64,000 nucleotides of DNA, taken from the NCBI GenBank assembly GCA_036186865.1, contig AP025066.1, positions 16,402,516 to 16,466,515 of the forward strand, given 5' to 3'. Within the stretch, counting starts at the first letter, position 1. Each line of letters starts with the position of its first letter. A model generated the notes under the pieces. That model searched no databases and had not been told where the DNA came from. It saw only the letters and a list, made by a program, of their open reading frames with translations. This document shows, piece by piece, positions 1-11,562 of the stretch. This DNA comes from Eustoma russellianum (Eukaryota > Streptophyta > Magnoliopsida > Gentianales > Gentianaceae). Position numbers and translations under genes: made by a program.

Positions 1-237
1 CAGTTTTATTTCCTTTATGTTGAAGTGTAATAATGAACTTAGACATGTTACTTATCTCATGTTGGATTTGAGATGTTGTAATAAAATGAATGTTTATTTT
101 ATTTAATTCGTTTCCGCTGCGAAATTTTCTACGTCACTGCTGACGTGTAAGAGAATTGAACGACGCTTTGTAGTTCTCGTAACAGGCTACAGCGGGTGCA
201 CTGTTTCTGATGTAGGGTTCGGGAGCGAGGCGCTACA
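1..237 (+). repeat. Possible 3' end of an old LTR, tentative
   Basis: The stretch ends in GGGAGCGAGGCGCTACA, which resembles the GGGGCGTGACA-type 3' ends of plant Ty3/Gypsy LTRs. It holds no ORF. No primer-binding site follows position 237, so if real it would be a solo LTR or a 3' LTR whose other end lies left of the window. The assignment is from resemblance only. Confidence 0.3.
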
Positions 238-713
238 TGTCCAGACTACAAACAACAAAAACTGTAATTATACCTAGTATTGCCAACAATAGTAAAAGCT
301 ACCGCTAGTGTATAGGAAGGGTGAGAGGCAGACAAACAATATTTCTCTGCTTCTCCCTTATTTGGTTATTTTCCTTCTTCAACGTTTCGTCTCACCTTCA
401 CTCTCACCTACTCACTACTGCAGTTGGGAGATAAATGAAACCAGAAGAAAATCTATATGGAGATGTTCTGTTTCTTATGATTTGGACTTGTGTTTTTGTT
501 ATTTAAGTGATGTTTATGAACTAGATGATGTATTTGTTTTATGTTTTGGTAGCCATTGACTATAGTATTTGTTATTATTTAAGACGTGAAGCGTTTTTCA
601 AATTTTAGAGGTTGTGCTTTTTTAAAGCATATAGTGAATTTTGAGAGAGATGCATACAGATACCTGCGGGCGTCCGTAGCGACGAAAAAAATCCAATTAT
701 ACCATTTCCAAAC
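238..713. other. Intergenic DNA, no gene recognised
   Basis: AT-rich sequence between the possible LTR end and the first MITE. An 83-codon open frame at 308-559 has no recognisable domain or start context, and I do not regard it as a gene. Confidence 0.5.
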
Positions 714-721
714 GGTTATAG

Positions 722-1260
722 TAGGGATGTCAAACGGATAAAACGAATACGGTAACACAGTATCCGTATTCGAATTCGTTTTTGTCTAACTATATCCGAA
801 TTCGTATCCGAATCCGGACGGATATTTAGGAAGTCATCCGAATTCGAATTTGTTCGGATTCGAATTCGGTGCCGGATGTCCGAATCCGTATTATATCTAT
901 TTCAAATTTGTTCGAATATCCAAATCCGGATATCCGAATTCGAAATCAGCAAATTTACAACAGTGGTATACATATTTTCATATATATTTTTTTAAAATTT
1001 TAAAAATAAATATTTTTACATATTTTTTTATATATTATTATATATTTTATTATATATTTTTATTTAATTTTAAAAATATCTATTCGGATACGGATATTCG
1101 GATACGGTAATGACTATACCATATTCGTATTTGTTTTTCTAATACTATTTGGATACGAATTCGAATATGGTGAAACGAATGTACAGCTCTTACCATATTC
1201 GATTCGGACAGCCGAATTCGAATTCGGATGTCGGATATCTGGTAAGTTTTGACAGGCCTA
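722..1260. mobile_element. hAT-like MITE with 8-bp target duplication
   Basis: A 539-bp non-coding element. The left end reads TAGGGATGTCAAAC and the right end, on the other strand, reads TAGGCCTGTCAAAAC, giving imperfect terminal inverted repeats that fit the hAT pattern (C/T)A(A/G)NG. The flanks are GGTTATAG (714-721) and GGTTATAA (1261-1268), which match at 7 of 8 positions as an 8-bp duplication typical of hAT insertion. Both arms are filled with CGGATA/CCGAATTCG words that make the element strongly self-complementary, and the centre (about 970-1080) is nearly pure A/T. There is no transposase, so it is non-autonomous. Confidence 0.75.
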
Positions 1261-1268
1261 GGTTATAA

Positions 1269-2003
1269 GGGCAGGTATGAATAAGAACATGTCAACATAT
1301 ATTCAGTCTTTATCGAATTGCTAAATCATCTTTTGACTCAAAGTATAGTCAGTTCATATCAAATTGTTACATCATCTATTGACTCATTCAATGAAAGCAT
1401 GTCAAAGTATACTGAGTACTTATCAAAGTAACAATTGATATTTATCCCAGCCAATTTAATAGATGATCTTTATCCCAGTTAAATTTTTTAGAACTGGAAA
1501 GCGGTCTAAGAAAAAGAACAATATTTCATTACGCGATAAGTAATTCTACCGCTGATAACCATTTCTTCTTCTTTTTCACTATTCTTTTGAAAAAAAGGTG
1601 CATTATATTACTGAAAGAAAATCTACATTTGCAGCGGCAAGTAAATTTGGAATAAAAACTCATATCATGAAAGCAAGAGTAAAGTCTGCATGGGTCATCA
1701 ATCACATTGGCAGATATATACAGCCTATCCTATAGGGGCAGCCCTTTGGATTTGTAGGATGATTATCAAGCAATTTCCAAGAATTGAAGGCCCTACGAAC
1801 AGCTTATACTTATCTGAAATAGATCCATGTGGCAAATTAACATATTCAGAGAAAACGTTACGATGTTGAAGTGGAATTTCACGTTAAGAAAAAAAGATGT
1901 TCGAATGTGAAACTTAGATACTAAGTGTGTTTTATGTTCAAAGCATTATATGATTGTTTGGAAAAATCTAAAAAATAGAGATTCACTAGTTTCTTTTCAT
2001 ATG
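1269..2003. other. Intergenic DNA, no gene recognised
   Basis: Contains loosely repeated phrases (TTATC, CATCT, TGACTCA) around 1280-1480 but no ORF, RNA gene or element end that I can support. Confidence 0.5.
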
Positions 2004-2311
2004 TAGGGTGTCAACAAGCCGAACCAAACCGAATACTATTTTTTTGAGTTTTGATTCGTTTAGTTTAACGAATAAATTGGCTATGCTCTTTTGCTGTAAC
2101 GAGCTTCAAGGTTTGTTCAAATTCGGCTCGAAAACGCTATAGCTCTTTAAACGTGCAAAACAGTTAACGAGTAGTTCGGCTTGTTTTAGTAAACGAATCT
2201 AATTAGGTATTCAAACTTGGCTCGTTGAATTAAAATTAACGAACAAACTCGAATCAAATACTTATCGAACTCGAACTATTCGTGAATAGTTTAGTTCATC
2301 TAACACCCCTA
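2004..2311. mobile_element. Second hAT-like MITE, target duplication not visible
   Basis: A 308-bp non-coding element. The left end is TAGGGTGTCAAC and the right end, on the other strand, is TAGGGGTGTTAGATG, so it has short imperfect inverted termini of the same type as the upstream MITE. The interior is rich in AACGAA/TTCG words such as GAACTCGAACTATTCG. The 8-bp flanks TTCATATG and GTTAAACA do not match, so the ends may be off by a few bases or the duplication has decayed. Confidence 0.5.
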
Positions 2312-2944
2312 GTTAAACAACACAAGTAGATAACATATGCAAGTTTCTTCCATATAGCTGATATTTGAGCATGTCACAATTGTTTATACATAAATTATAT
2401 GAATGATTAGGACAAGTTAAAATGATTAGGACAAGTTATTTATAAATATATTTCAAGAGTAATTGAGAAATCTATTTTATGATAGATAACAATTAGTCTA
2501 TTTTTGATATGATTTTGGAATCAATATTTGAGCTAATAATTGATATTTGTCATTTGGTTAAAAAAATGATTACGAATTATTAACATAAACAAGTGTGTTA
2601 ATAATGAGGAACAAAGGATATTATGGTATTCAGAATCTTTCTTGACTGAAAATTTATGGATGATATAAAAAGTAAAATAAAGAAAGTATGTAAACATGCA
2701 AACATGTGAACTTCTGTATGATATATTTCATGCTTATATATTTCTATAAAGTTAAGCGGAATGTGTAATTTCACGATTAATCTTATGTAGTTTGTCCATG
2801 TCTAGTTAAACATATTAAATCCAAACATGTTTCAAAGGTTGAGAATATTACATTTTAGGCAATGTAACACATACGTGGTTAACATTATTTTAGTGTCTAT
2901 ATTCTTAAAACTTATTTAGCAAATAATGAAAGTTGCTTGTCTAT
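2312..2944. other. AT-rich intergenic DNA
   Basis: No gene seen. A short direct repeat (AATGATTAGGACAAGTTA) occurs twice at about 2402-2440. Confidence 0.5.
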
Positions 2945-3489
2945 TGTTGAAACCTAGACTAAATGTGAGATTAATGAGAAAATATGGGCTTCTTCAGACT
3001 ATGATACAACTGAAAGATTAAAGGCTTACTTTTAAGAGAAAACAGAGCTCAAATTTATGATAAACACTTAGGATGAAGAAGAAAAACACTTCAATGCCAT
3101 TTACAATGGCCTTAAAGCTTTATATATACAAGAGGAAGCTCCAACGGCTAGTCTGTCGAGGAGACTGTCAATTGCTACTTTGTCGGATAAAAACCATCGG
3201 ATAGAATAATGCAAAATCATCAAGGTGATGGTGTATCGATTGTCATGTGATTAAACTACAATTACATACTCTAACTTGATAGCAATAAGCAAAAATACAT
3301 AGAAAATTATATGGAAGAACAAGTGTTCGACGTTTGGATAAAATTGTTCGATCTAATGCCACAACGGGACTAATAGAACTTTGGCACGCTGGATTTTGGC
3401 TTGGCATGCCAGGTTTGAGGCTTGGCACGCCAGATCCATCCTTGGTTGTTTGGTCTGTTTGTCCATCGTCTCAGGCAAGTATTCCAACA
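2945..3489 (-). repeat. 3' LTR of a Copia remnant (element F)
   Basis: A 545-bp LTR with TGTTG...CAACA termini. Read on the minus strand it starts TGTTGGAATACTTGCC and ends GGTTTCAACA. It directly follows the minus-strand RNase H end of pol and a purine run (GAGGAAAGG, complement of about 3490-3498). A TATA-like element TATATATA lies at 3121-3128 and would serve minus-strand transcription. The matching 5' LTR is not in the window because the element is broken at about 5155. Confidence 0.75.
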
Positions 3490-3499
3490 CCTTTCCTCA

Positions 3500-5155
3500 A
3501 GCTAGAACTGTAGATATTGATACATCATATCTTGTCCAGCATTGTTTTGAAGACTTGAATGTTTATTGGCTTGGTGAGCATATCTGCAATTTGTTCTTTG
3601 GACTTGATGAAGTGAAGTTTTAGCTCTTTGTCCTTAAATTTTTGCCTTAAGAAATGCTTGTCTATCTTAATATTCTTTGACTTATCATGTTCCATAAAAT
3701 TTTTTGTCATATGGATTGGAGATATGCTGTCACAATACACATGGATAGGAAGCTGTACAGTAATTTACAAATCATTCATCACTCTGTTGATCCATAAGCT
3801 TTCACATGCACCAAGTGATAGGGCCCTTAGTTCAGCTTCAACACTGCTTCTGGATGCAACATGCTGCTTCTTGCTCCTCTATGTCACCAAGTTTCCTCAT
3901 AGGCATAAGGCACATCCAAATGTCAATTTAATATCTATTGTGGATCATGTCCAATCTGCATCAGTGAACACTTGAATATCCTTGATCTGAATTCTTCTAA
4001 AAAACAATCCGTGACCAGGATAGGATTTTAGATATCTCAAAATTATAAGGGCACAATTATAATGTTCCGCAGTAGGGTTATGCATGAATTGACTGATAAA
4101 ACTTACCCCATAACAGATGTATAGTCTAGTATAAGATAGAAAGATCAGCTTACCTGTCAATCTATGATATCTTTGCTTGTCAGTATAACTTGAGCCATAA
4201 ACCTTCTTTGATTTGTACCCAGGTTCAACCGGAGTACTTGCAGGTTTACAGTTGGTCATGCCAGTATCCTGCAACAAGTCTAAAATATACTTTCTCTGGG
4301 AAATGCATATGCCATTGGCTAATCTTGAAACTTACATACCTGAAAAGTACCTTAACTGTCCTAAATCCTTTACCTCAAGAGACTTAGCTAACAGTTTCTT
4401 TGTTTCCATGATGCTGCTATAGTGATTCCTAGTAAGAATTATATCATCTACATATACAAGGATAATAATATAACACAAGCTGTCAACAAATCTTATGGAC
4501 AAGGTATGATGACTCAGACACTGAGAAAACTAAGGGAAGCTGTTGAATTGAATCTTTTGAACAATGACCTAGGAGATTGTTTCAGACTATAAAGGGACTT
4601 ATTTAGTTTACGTACCATGTTTTTATTAAATTCAGAATTGAATCCAGGTGGGATGTACATATGAACTTCCTCTTCCAAGTCACCATTAAGAAATGCCTTT
4701 TTAATGTCTAGTTGGAAGAGTGACCGGTCAATTTTGACAAAAAGAGCAAAGAGTATCCTTACAGTGTTTAGCTTTACTACTGGTGCAAAGGTTTCTTCAT
4801 AGTATATCCTAAAAGTTTGCGTAAAACATTTTGCAACCAACATGTCTTTATACCTATTGACAGATCCATCAGAGTTGCATTTGACGTAAAAGATCCATTT
4901 ACATCCTACAGGTTTGATCCCCTCTACATTAGGTATGATCTCCCAAGTCCCATTTTTGATCAAGGCATTCATTTCCTTAGCAAATGCTTTCTTCCACTCA
5001 AGGTGTGCTACATGAATACTCCTTGGAATTTTATACTGCCAAGTGAGGAAACAAAAACTTTAGATGCATATAAATGCTAAATGGAGGTGTATGCATATAA
5101 GTGCTAATCTTGGTCTAAAACTGTTATAAAATGGCTGATTTTGATAGCTAAGTGA
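3500..5155 (-). pseudogene. Copia pol remnant: RT and RNase H (element F)
   Basis: Minus-strand Ty1/Copia pol 3' part, broken into frames. At 4972-4514 is the RT N-terminal half: KWIFYVK, EETFAPVVKLNTVRILFAL and FQLDIKKAFLNGDLEEEVHM, which contains the first catalytic Asp. At 4277-3945 is the thumb/connection (RYHRLTGKLIFLS, HYNCALIILRYLK) running into RNase H (FTDADW). At 3740-3525 is the RNase H end (YCDS, HFLRQK, QIADMLTKPI). RNase H residues can be followed through the gap at 3945-3740 with stops. The YVDD region around 4440-4510 is still recognisable but out of frame. Upstream protease, integrase and gag are missing: the element stops at about 5155 against a family I gag remnant. The motif style differs from the Sirevirus elements in this window. 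Non-functional. Confidence 0.85.
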
Positions 5156-5159
5156 GGCA

Positions 5160-6538
5160 TATGATTTTCCTATATGATTCAATTTTAATCTCTAAAGAAT
5201 CAAGAGTATTAGTAGATTCTTGTTTAAAATATTCTAATTGATCGGAAAATTCCAATTTGGACATCTTCAACTTGTCATTTTCTTTAGTTAGTTTCTTTTT
5301 CTCTTTTGATAATCGTTTACAGTGTGCATTTTTAGAAATTCCTCGTACATTTCATCAAAAGACATTTCCTTATCAGAATCTACGTTAGAAGAAGGAATTA
5401 CCTCGTTGGATACGAAGCAGACTTGAGCTTTCTCATTATCGGATTCTGAGTCGGACGAGTCGCTCCATGTGCTTGTCTGCATTGCCCTTTTGCCTTTTCT
5501 TTCCTTGGGCTCCTTTGGCTTGTGTCGATCAGACTTCTTATTTTGTTTATTATTATTGTTGTTGTTGTTATATTTCTTTGTTGGACAATCATAAGAAATG
5601 TGTCCTTTTTGGCTGTATTCGTAGCATTTTAATTCTTTATTATACCACTTGTCAATAGTTTTGTTTGAATTATTTCTCCTAAGTTGAGAAGAGGAAGAAG
5701 AAGATTGTTGTCTATTCCTATTAGGCCTTTTGAAAAATTTTCTATGGTTTCTAGACACTAAGATTATTTCATCATCCAATTCACTATCACTATTACTTTC
5801 ACTATTATTATTTATATATGACTCAGTTGTTTTGAAAGCAATAATCTTACCAGTAGATTTTGACGACTCGGACTTCCGTTAGTTCAATTTTACCTCGTAT
5901 ACTCTGAGTGAGCCTATTAATTTGTTCATCTTTGTGATTGACTTTGTTTCTTCGATTGTCGTTACCTTTGGATCCCATTGAGCGAGAAGATTTAGCCGCG
6001 CCTTTTGAACCTTCTCGTTGCTGGTAAAGGATTTACCTAAATCTTCAAGTGCATTGAAGATAATAGTAATTCTCAAATCCATAGATGTTATGGATTGGTT
6101 TGACAACATTTTAAAGGATTCAAGTTCAATAAGCATGTTTATTTTAGACTCTGTTACACCGCTAGTTCCTTCATGCTTTAATTCTTAAGATTTTCACATA
6201 TCGTGTGCACTAGTGCAAATTGAAACATATCATGCTTCAGAGGCCGTTAGTCCATTTGAAAGTAATTGCATAGCTTTGGTATTCATGGACATTTTGTTTT
6301 TGTCTTCTATAGACCATTCACTTTTGTATTTTTCTACTTCTTATGTGACTCCAATAACTTGTACAACTTTCATTGGAATGTATGACCAATCTTCAACTAT
6401 AGATCATAAATTGATATCTATAGCCATTAAGAATAGCCTCATTCTAAGTTTCCAATGAACGAAATTATTACCATCAACAAGCGGAGGGCGTTGAATAGAC
6501 ATACCTTCCAACTCACTTTTGTGAGAAACTATGACCAT
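5160..6538 (-). pseudogene. Sirevirus family I gag remnant (element G)
   Basis: Minus-strand Copia gag (UBN2 type), the nucleocapsid/capsid protein of the element. The likely start ATG is at 6538. N-terminal phrases equivalent to element B's gag run through 6538-6140 with stops, followed by open pieces at 6136-5879 and 5779-5288. The CCHC knuckle reads CYEYSQKGHISYDC, so the second Cys is Tyr and zinc binding is probably lost. An Asn run and an acidic Ser-rich stretch (TSTWSDSSDSESD) follow, as in element B. A coiled-coil-like tail continues to about 5160, where the element is cut by or abuts the F remnant. The family I LTR lies directly upstream (right side), the normal place for a 5' LTR. 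Confidence 0.85.
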
Positions 6539-6664
6539 TGTAAAGTTTACCTTTGATTTGAGATAAGCAGGCTTTAATGAATTCTTGCGTCTTAGCCTTG
6601 TCTTCTTAGAACGGTGTTAATGTCGCTTCTTAGAGTGGTGTTGGCCTGGATCTGCTGCTAATTT

Positions 6665-8923
6665 TTGGAACATAACACCTGTAATAAACACCAATAGAGG
6701 AGGATGAATAGTGATTAGAGGAAACTATGCTTAATGAAATCAGAATGCAAGTTTCCTTGAAACTGGTCACATTGCAGCCAGAATGGAGCAGTTATTTTTC
6801 AAAAGACTGAAAGACTAACTTTCCTTTGGTCAAATCAAATGATTATTGTTGCAAATGAAAGCTAACAGTTTGAAGTATAACTCCACCAAAAATCATAAAT
6901 TTTGAAAATTTTTTGCTATTTTTGCGAGATGTATGAAGTTGGGTAAAAACTGTAGTGAAAACGGGCAGAAAACAGTAAAGAAATAAATAAGACAAGACCA
7001 CCAAGGATTTATCCTGGTTCGGTCAATGTGACCTACTCGAGTCCCAAGGAACATCTTTCATTGGATTTTAATATGAAATGAACACCAAGAAAACAAGAAC
7101 CAAGCTTAATTCATGGGTTATACACCAACCCTATTCAAGACTTGGATGATCACCTCGATGCAACTTTGGTTGCAACACCTCAATCACCTATAGATATAGC
7201 CTTATAAGTTTGGCTAATCAATCTTACAAAAACCTAACAAAAGACCGTGTAGTGCAGCTGTACAACAACTAAGAATAGAGCAACATGGCTACACAAGGAA
7301 TAAAACAAGAACAAGAGAAGAGGATAGCAAGAGAATGATCTTCAAGTTTGCTTCAAAGTTGTGTATATTCTCTTCTTCACCTTGCCTCCTATTTATATTG
7401 TGAAATGGACCGTGAAGATAAGAATGCCGATGTGTCAAAGTCTTCATCATCAATGCTTAAGTGTCTTCACATCATTGGTTGGCCACATAAACAATTTGTA
7501 CACTTGGCCACATGATGCAACATGATTGGTCCACCTTGGAACAATGTTTGCCGATTTTATGTCTTCAAAAGTGACATGGAAATCGTGATGATAATACCCA
7601 AGGGTAAGATGACATATTCCTCCAATAGTCCCTCTACTTCTTGGCACAAGAAAAAGCCATGTGATGGCTGAAAATTTTGAATAAAATCAGCTCCAACAAA
7701 CCCAATATAGCCATTGGGTTCAAAATGAGAATTCCAAGTTGGTAACTTTTGCCAACTAGCTTGTATTTGATTGGTCCACTCGTCATCAAGTCATAAAATG
7801 AATACACCATATTTACCACACATTTATGGACCTTTTTTCGGCTTTAAGTTAAATTTATAACCTCAATATTTTTGAAGAGAAATCAAGTAGATAAAGTTGA
7901 CAAGACTTTGCCAACATATAGTTCAAAATTCCCACATTTTTCTTCTGGTAAGTTGTGATGAATTTTTTACCAATTTTCGTTAGAATCTCTGCAAAATGAT
8001 GAATAAGAATCTCCAATAACATATATAAGAATATCTCCAAGAATAGAAAATAATGTGACATCAAAAACCGTCACATATCGCGCTACCGTGGATAATATCA
8101 CCAAATAAGAAAATATAGTAGAAAGCCATGAAATAATCTTTAAGAAAACCATAATGAACTAGATAATGCAGATAATATGATACTTAAGGGATATCCTTAA
8201 GTAAAATGACCAAACTGCCCTTAGGGGGTAAAATAACCAAAATGCCCCTGGTGATGGAAAACTCCGAAAATGACCCTGATGGTCAGAAATAGATATAATA
8301 ACACCTTCATAGTGATGAATACGAAATAATGAAGCCCTTGTATGAATTTCTTCGTGTCATGTACCTACAATAACTCAAAATACCACTTTTTGCCCTTTTT
8401 AATAAGTTATAGAAACTTCCAAGGCATATTAGTGGCAAGACATAATAATATCCATCAAAATCACATAATAACAACATGATAAATATATATGAATCATGTA
8501 CAAATGAAAAAACACATTTCATCATATTTTAGAAAAAAAATTTCTAAAAACCCTAGACATCGATCGATCGAAGTGTCTCTGCTTGAGAGATCGATGTCTC
8601 ACAGTGAGGTTCAGATTTTGTCTTTGGCCTACATCAATCGATTAGTGTGAGGGATTAATGTATACATCGATCGATTGATATGTCTCAGTTTTAAAGATCG
8701 ATGTGTCACAGTAATGTTTGAGATTTTTCCTGCCTTTCTTCGATCGATCGATGTAGAGATCGATGCATACATCGACCAATCAATGTGTCCTACATGAGAG
8801 ATTGATGTCAATTTTCTTCACTCATTCAACTTTTTTAACATTTATAACATCATGTGTGACATTCTTAAGTGTTCAACACTTAAAATCATGACTTAGAAAA
8901 TTATCCAAACATATTTCTCAACA
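6665..8923 (-). repeat. Family I LTR shared by gag and pol remnants (G/H)
   Basis: About 2.26 kb, collinear with the family I LTRs at 45462-48232 and 59096-61861 but shorter and more diverged. On the plus strand it begins near 6665 (degraded AACATAACACCTGTAATAAA, equivalent to the GTGCACCTGCAATGAA start of B) and ends in ATATTTCTCAACA at 8923. A TATA box for minus-strand transcription is CTATTTATA at 7389-7397. On its left is a gag leader, as expected for a 5' LTR. On its right is a polypurine-tract region and pol, as expected for a 3' LTR. One LTR therefore sits between the gag of one element and the pol of another. Confidence 0.8.
8556..8809. repeat. TCGATCGA palindrome array in G/H LTR
   Basis: Repeated full palindromes (CATCGATCGATCGA type) alternate with half units (GATCGATGTCTCAC) and decayed versions. 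It occupies the U3-start portion of the LTR in minus orientation, the same position as in elements A and B. Confidence 0.85.
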
Positions 8924-9285
8924 TTCTCCCCCTTTTGGATGATTTTCAAAATAATCTTACATGATTTTAATGTCACAAATTTTTACCAATTGTTTTAAAA
9001 TATATTTACCAATTCTATACCAATTGTTTTATATCAATTGCATTGCTTTGACAAAACTCATCAATTATATACCGATTATTTTCAAATCCTTTTTAGATAC
9101 ATGTTTCTAACATATGTTCTCCTCCTCAACTTATACTCACCCCTTTAACCTATGCTCTGAACCAATTGAACATTAATTGAAACTTATACCAATTGAAACT
9201 TATCATTCAATCTTATAATCATGACTTAAAAACTAAAATCATGTTCTTATATCTATCTCCCCCTTTATTTTGAAAATCATTCAAA
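8924..9285 (-). other. Sirevirus multi-PPT region (H)
   Basis: Non-coding interval between pol and the 3' LTR. On the plus strand it shows C-rich tracts ATTCTCCCCCTTTTGG (next to the LTR), CTCCTCCTC, CTCACCCCTTT and ATCTCCCCCTTTATT. On the element's sense strand these are AAAGGGGGAGAT-type polypurine tracts, of which the LTR-proximal one would prime plus-strand DNA synthesis. The rest is AT-rich with repeated ACCAATTG/ATACCAATT words. Confidence 0.7.
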
Positions 9286-10979
9286 AGATATAATTACGCA
9301 ATTATTTCATAGGTCATCATACCTAACTTGGCTCGTAAATTTTCAAATTTTGCTTGACTAAGGGGTTTAGTAAAAATATCAGCAACCTGACGATCAGTTC
9401 TTACATAGTTTATGACTATATCCTGATTCCGAACACGATCTCAAAGTAAACGGTATCGGGCTTATATGTAATTGTCAACATATAGTTTAAAATTCTCACT
9501 TTTTTCTCCTTGTATGTTGTGGTGAATTTTATACCAATAATGCCCTTAAAATCTCTACAAAATATCTCCAATAACATGTATAAGAATATCTCCAAGAATA
9601 AAGAAAAATATGACATCAAAAACTATCACATATCCTGCTACCAATTGTTTTATATCGATCGAATTGCTTTGACAAAACTCACCAATTCTAATAATGATCC
9701 AATCATAGTCCTACATAGTGTGTCATCAAAAGGTTTTCCATTTTCATCATTGTCCAGTTGGGTGCTAACGCTCATATGGGTAGGGTTTGGTTTAAACTCT
9801 TCAAAGCCAAACTTCTTAATCATATCATTGACATCTTAAGTTGGCTAATATAGACTCCTTGAGGGGTTTGTTTGATTTGTAGTCCTAAGAAATAATTCAA
9901 TTCTCCTACCATTGACATCTCAAATTCAGACTTCGTACGCTCTTCGAAGTCTTTTACTAAGGTAAGGTTAGTTGATCCAAAGATGATGTCATATACATAG
10001 ATTTGAACTATTAATAAGTTATTACCTTTTCTTTTTAGAAACAATGTGTTGTCTATGGTCCCCCTTTGATAATTATTTGCAATAAGAAAATTTTACAAAT
10101 CTATCATACCAAGCTCTTGGAGCTTGTTTCGAATCATATAATGCTTACTTAAGCTTGTATACATGGTTAGGATTCTTTGAATCTTCGATTCCTGGGGGTT
10201 GTTTGACACGAACTTCTTCTTTAATGTATCCATTCAAGAACGCACTCTTGACATCCATTTGAAAGAGTTTAATGTTGCTTAGACTTGCAATAGCAAGTAA
10301 CAATCTCATGGTTCAAATAAACTTTTGTTCAAACTTATCTAGATTGTCTTTAATATTAAGTACAAAACATTTACAATCAAACACTCTAAGATAATCTATC
10401 TTAGGTTGTCTATTGTTTAATAATTCATAAGGTGTTTTGATTAACTTCATTCTAATTGAAAGCCTATTTATCATATGACAAGCACAACTAACATCTTTAG
10501 CCCATAAATATCTAGGTACTTTGTTTTCACATAACATAGTCTTAACTATTCTTTGTATGGTTCTGCTTTTACGTTCAACAACTCCGTTGAGTTGTGGTGT
10601 CCTTGGTGGTGAGAATTCATATTTTATGCCATGTAATTCACAAAACTTAATTATACCTTTGTTCTTAAATTCTCCACCTCTACCACTCCTAATTCTTTTA
10701 ACATTTCCTTCATAAAGATTTTCGACATGCTTAATAAGATTTTCGATTGTCAATGAAGCATCGTCTTTGTGGGTTAAGAACAATGTCCATGTGTATCGTG
10801 AGTAATCATCTACTATGTCTGTCCACCTGGACTTCTTGTCCTAGTTGGACCAAATAAGTCTAAGTGAAGCAATCATAGTACATGACTAATACTAACTTCA
10901 TGTTTTGGTTTTAATGTTTATTTTATCAGTTTTCCTTTAATAAATGTTTCACAAAGTTGAAAATTATCTAAGTCGTCTC
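9286..10979 (-). pseudogene. Sirevirus family I pol remnant (H)
   Basis: Minus-strand pol pieces collinear with element B. The integrase core is at 10783-10313, with RSGRGGEF replacing the usual RSDRGGEF so the second catalytic Asp is Gly, then SPPRTPQLNGVVERKSRT carrying the Glu. RT follows: the AFLNG-equivalent region near 10240, then 10044-9820 with QIYVYDIIFGST, where YVDD has become YVYD. The RNase H end is at 9410-9286. The stretch 9476-9642 is not pol but resembles the LTR sequence at 7917-8085, so a rearranged LTR piece lies inside the RT/RNase H region. The remnant stops at about 10979 in the pre-integrase zone, where a LINE end begins. Dead. Confidence 0.82.
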
Positions 10980-11077
10980 CTGCAATAAATGTAACCACGG
11001 TATTCCTCCGCCACAAGTGAGGGCTTACTATTATTTATAAAATCTCAGACGGTACCGCCCGTCCTTCACCTAATATA
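10980..11077 (+). mobile_element. LINE 3'-end fragment
   Basis: Carries the conserved LINE 3'-UTR motif TCCTCCGCCACAAGTGAGG, seen with small changes at 17763, 25520 and 40286 in the other LINE copies. TTATTTATAAAA and then a (TA)n tract follow. It is a severely 5'-truncated insertion that abuts the pol remnant on the left. Confidence 0.7.
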
Positions 11078-11112
11078 TATATATATATCTGTGTGTGTGT
11101 GTGTATATATTC
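11078..11112. repeat. (TA)n/(TG)n microsatellite
   Basis: TA and TG dinucleotide runs directly after the LINE 3' end; probably its variable tail or the site into which a neighbour inserted. Confidence 0.7.
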
Positions 11113-11485
11113 GGATGTAGCATAGATTTATTAAAATCCTCACATATGACGGAGAAACACCGTGGTACAAATATGATGAATTAGAAGAGATGTACCATAT
11201 TTCAACGTTACATGATATGCCGCATTGAAACCTTCCCAAGTAAAACCACCCTGGTGGAAAACCTTGGACGAAGGAAAAAAGCGTACATATTTGCAACGTC
11301 GAAATAAGGCCGTACAATACATGTTACAAGTAAATGAAAAATACCAAAACAAACAGGTCCACGCAGATATAGTCAACGATCGGAGGGAATAGATGAATAA
11401 GCTATAACTATGGAATGCCATGTGATGGAGCTTCTATAGCAGATCGAAACAAAGGGAGAGTATTGTCGGTTAGAGCTTCTAGAAC

Positions 11486-11488
<3 letters not shown>
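11113..11488 (-). mobile_element. LINE 3' end in inverted orientation
   Basis: The reverse complement matches the LINE 3' UTR. The minus strand shows GTACGCTTTTTTCCTTCG, then a CACCAGGGTGGTTTTACTTG-type phrase, then GGCATATCATGTAACG, and ends with a TTTCTCCGTCATATGTGAGG motif near 11130. These parallel 17608-17790 and 25370-25560 on the plus strand. It lies tail to tail with the fragment at 10980-11077. No coding part remains. Confidence 0.65.
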
Positions 11489-11522
<34 letters not shown>

Positions 11523-11562
11523 TGTGTGTGTGTGTAAATATATATATATATATATAAAGGAT
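11489..11562. repeat. (TACA)n/(TG)n/(TA)n microsatellite
   Basis: Tandem ACATACAT units followed by TG and TA runs. It sits immediately upstream of the 5' region of LINE1. Confidence 0.8.

Noticed and set aside
308..559. 83-codon ORF as a host gene
   Set aside because: No domain, no promoter or splice context that I can see, and surrounding DNA is repeat-derived.
1500..2000. Possible exon remnants of a host gene
   Set aside because: No open frame of useful length or splice-flanked domain could be supported.
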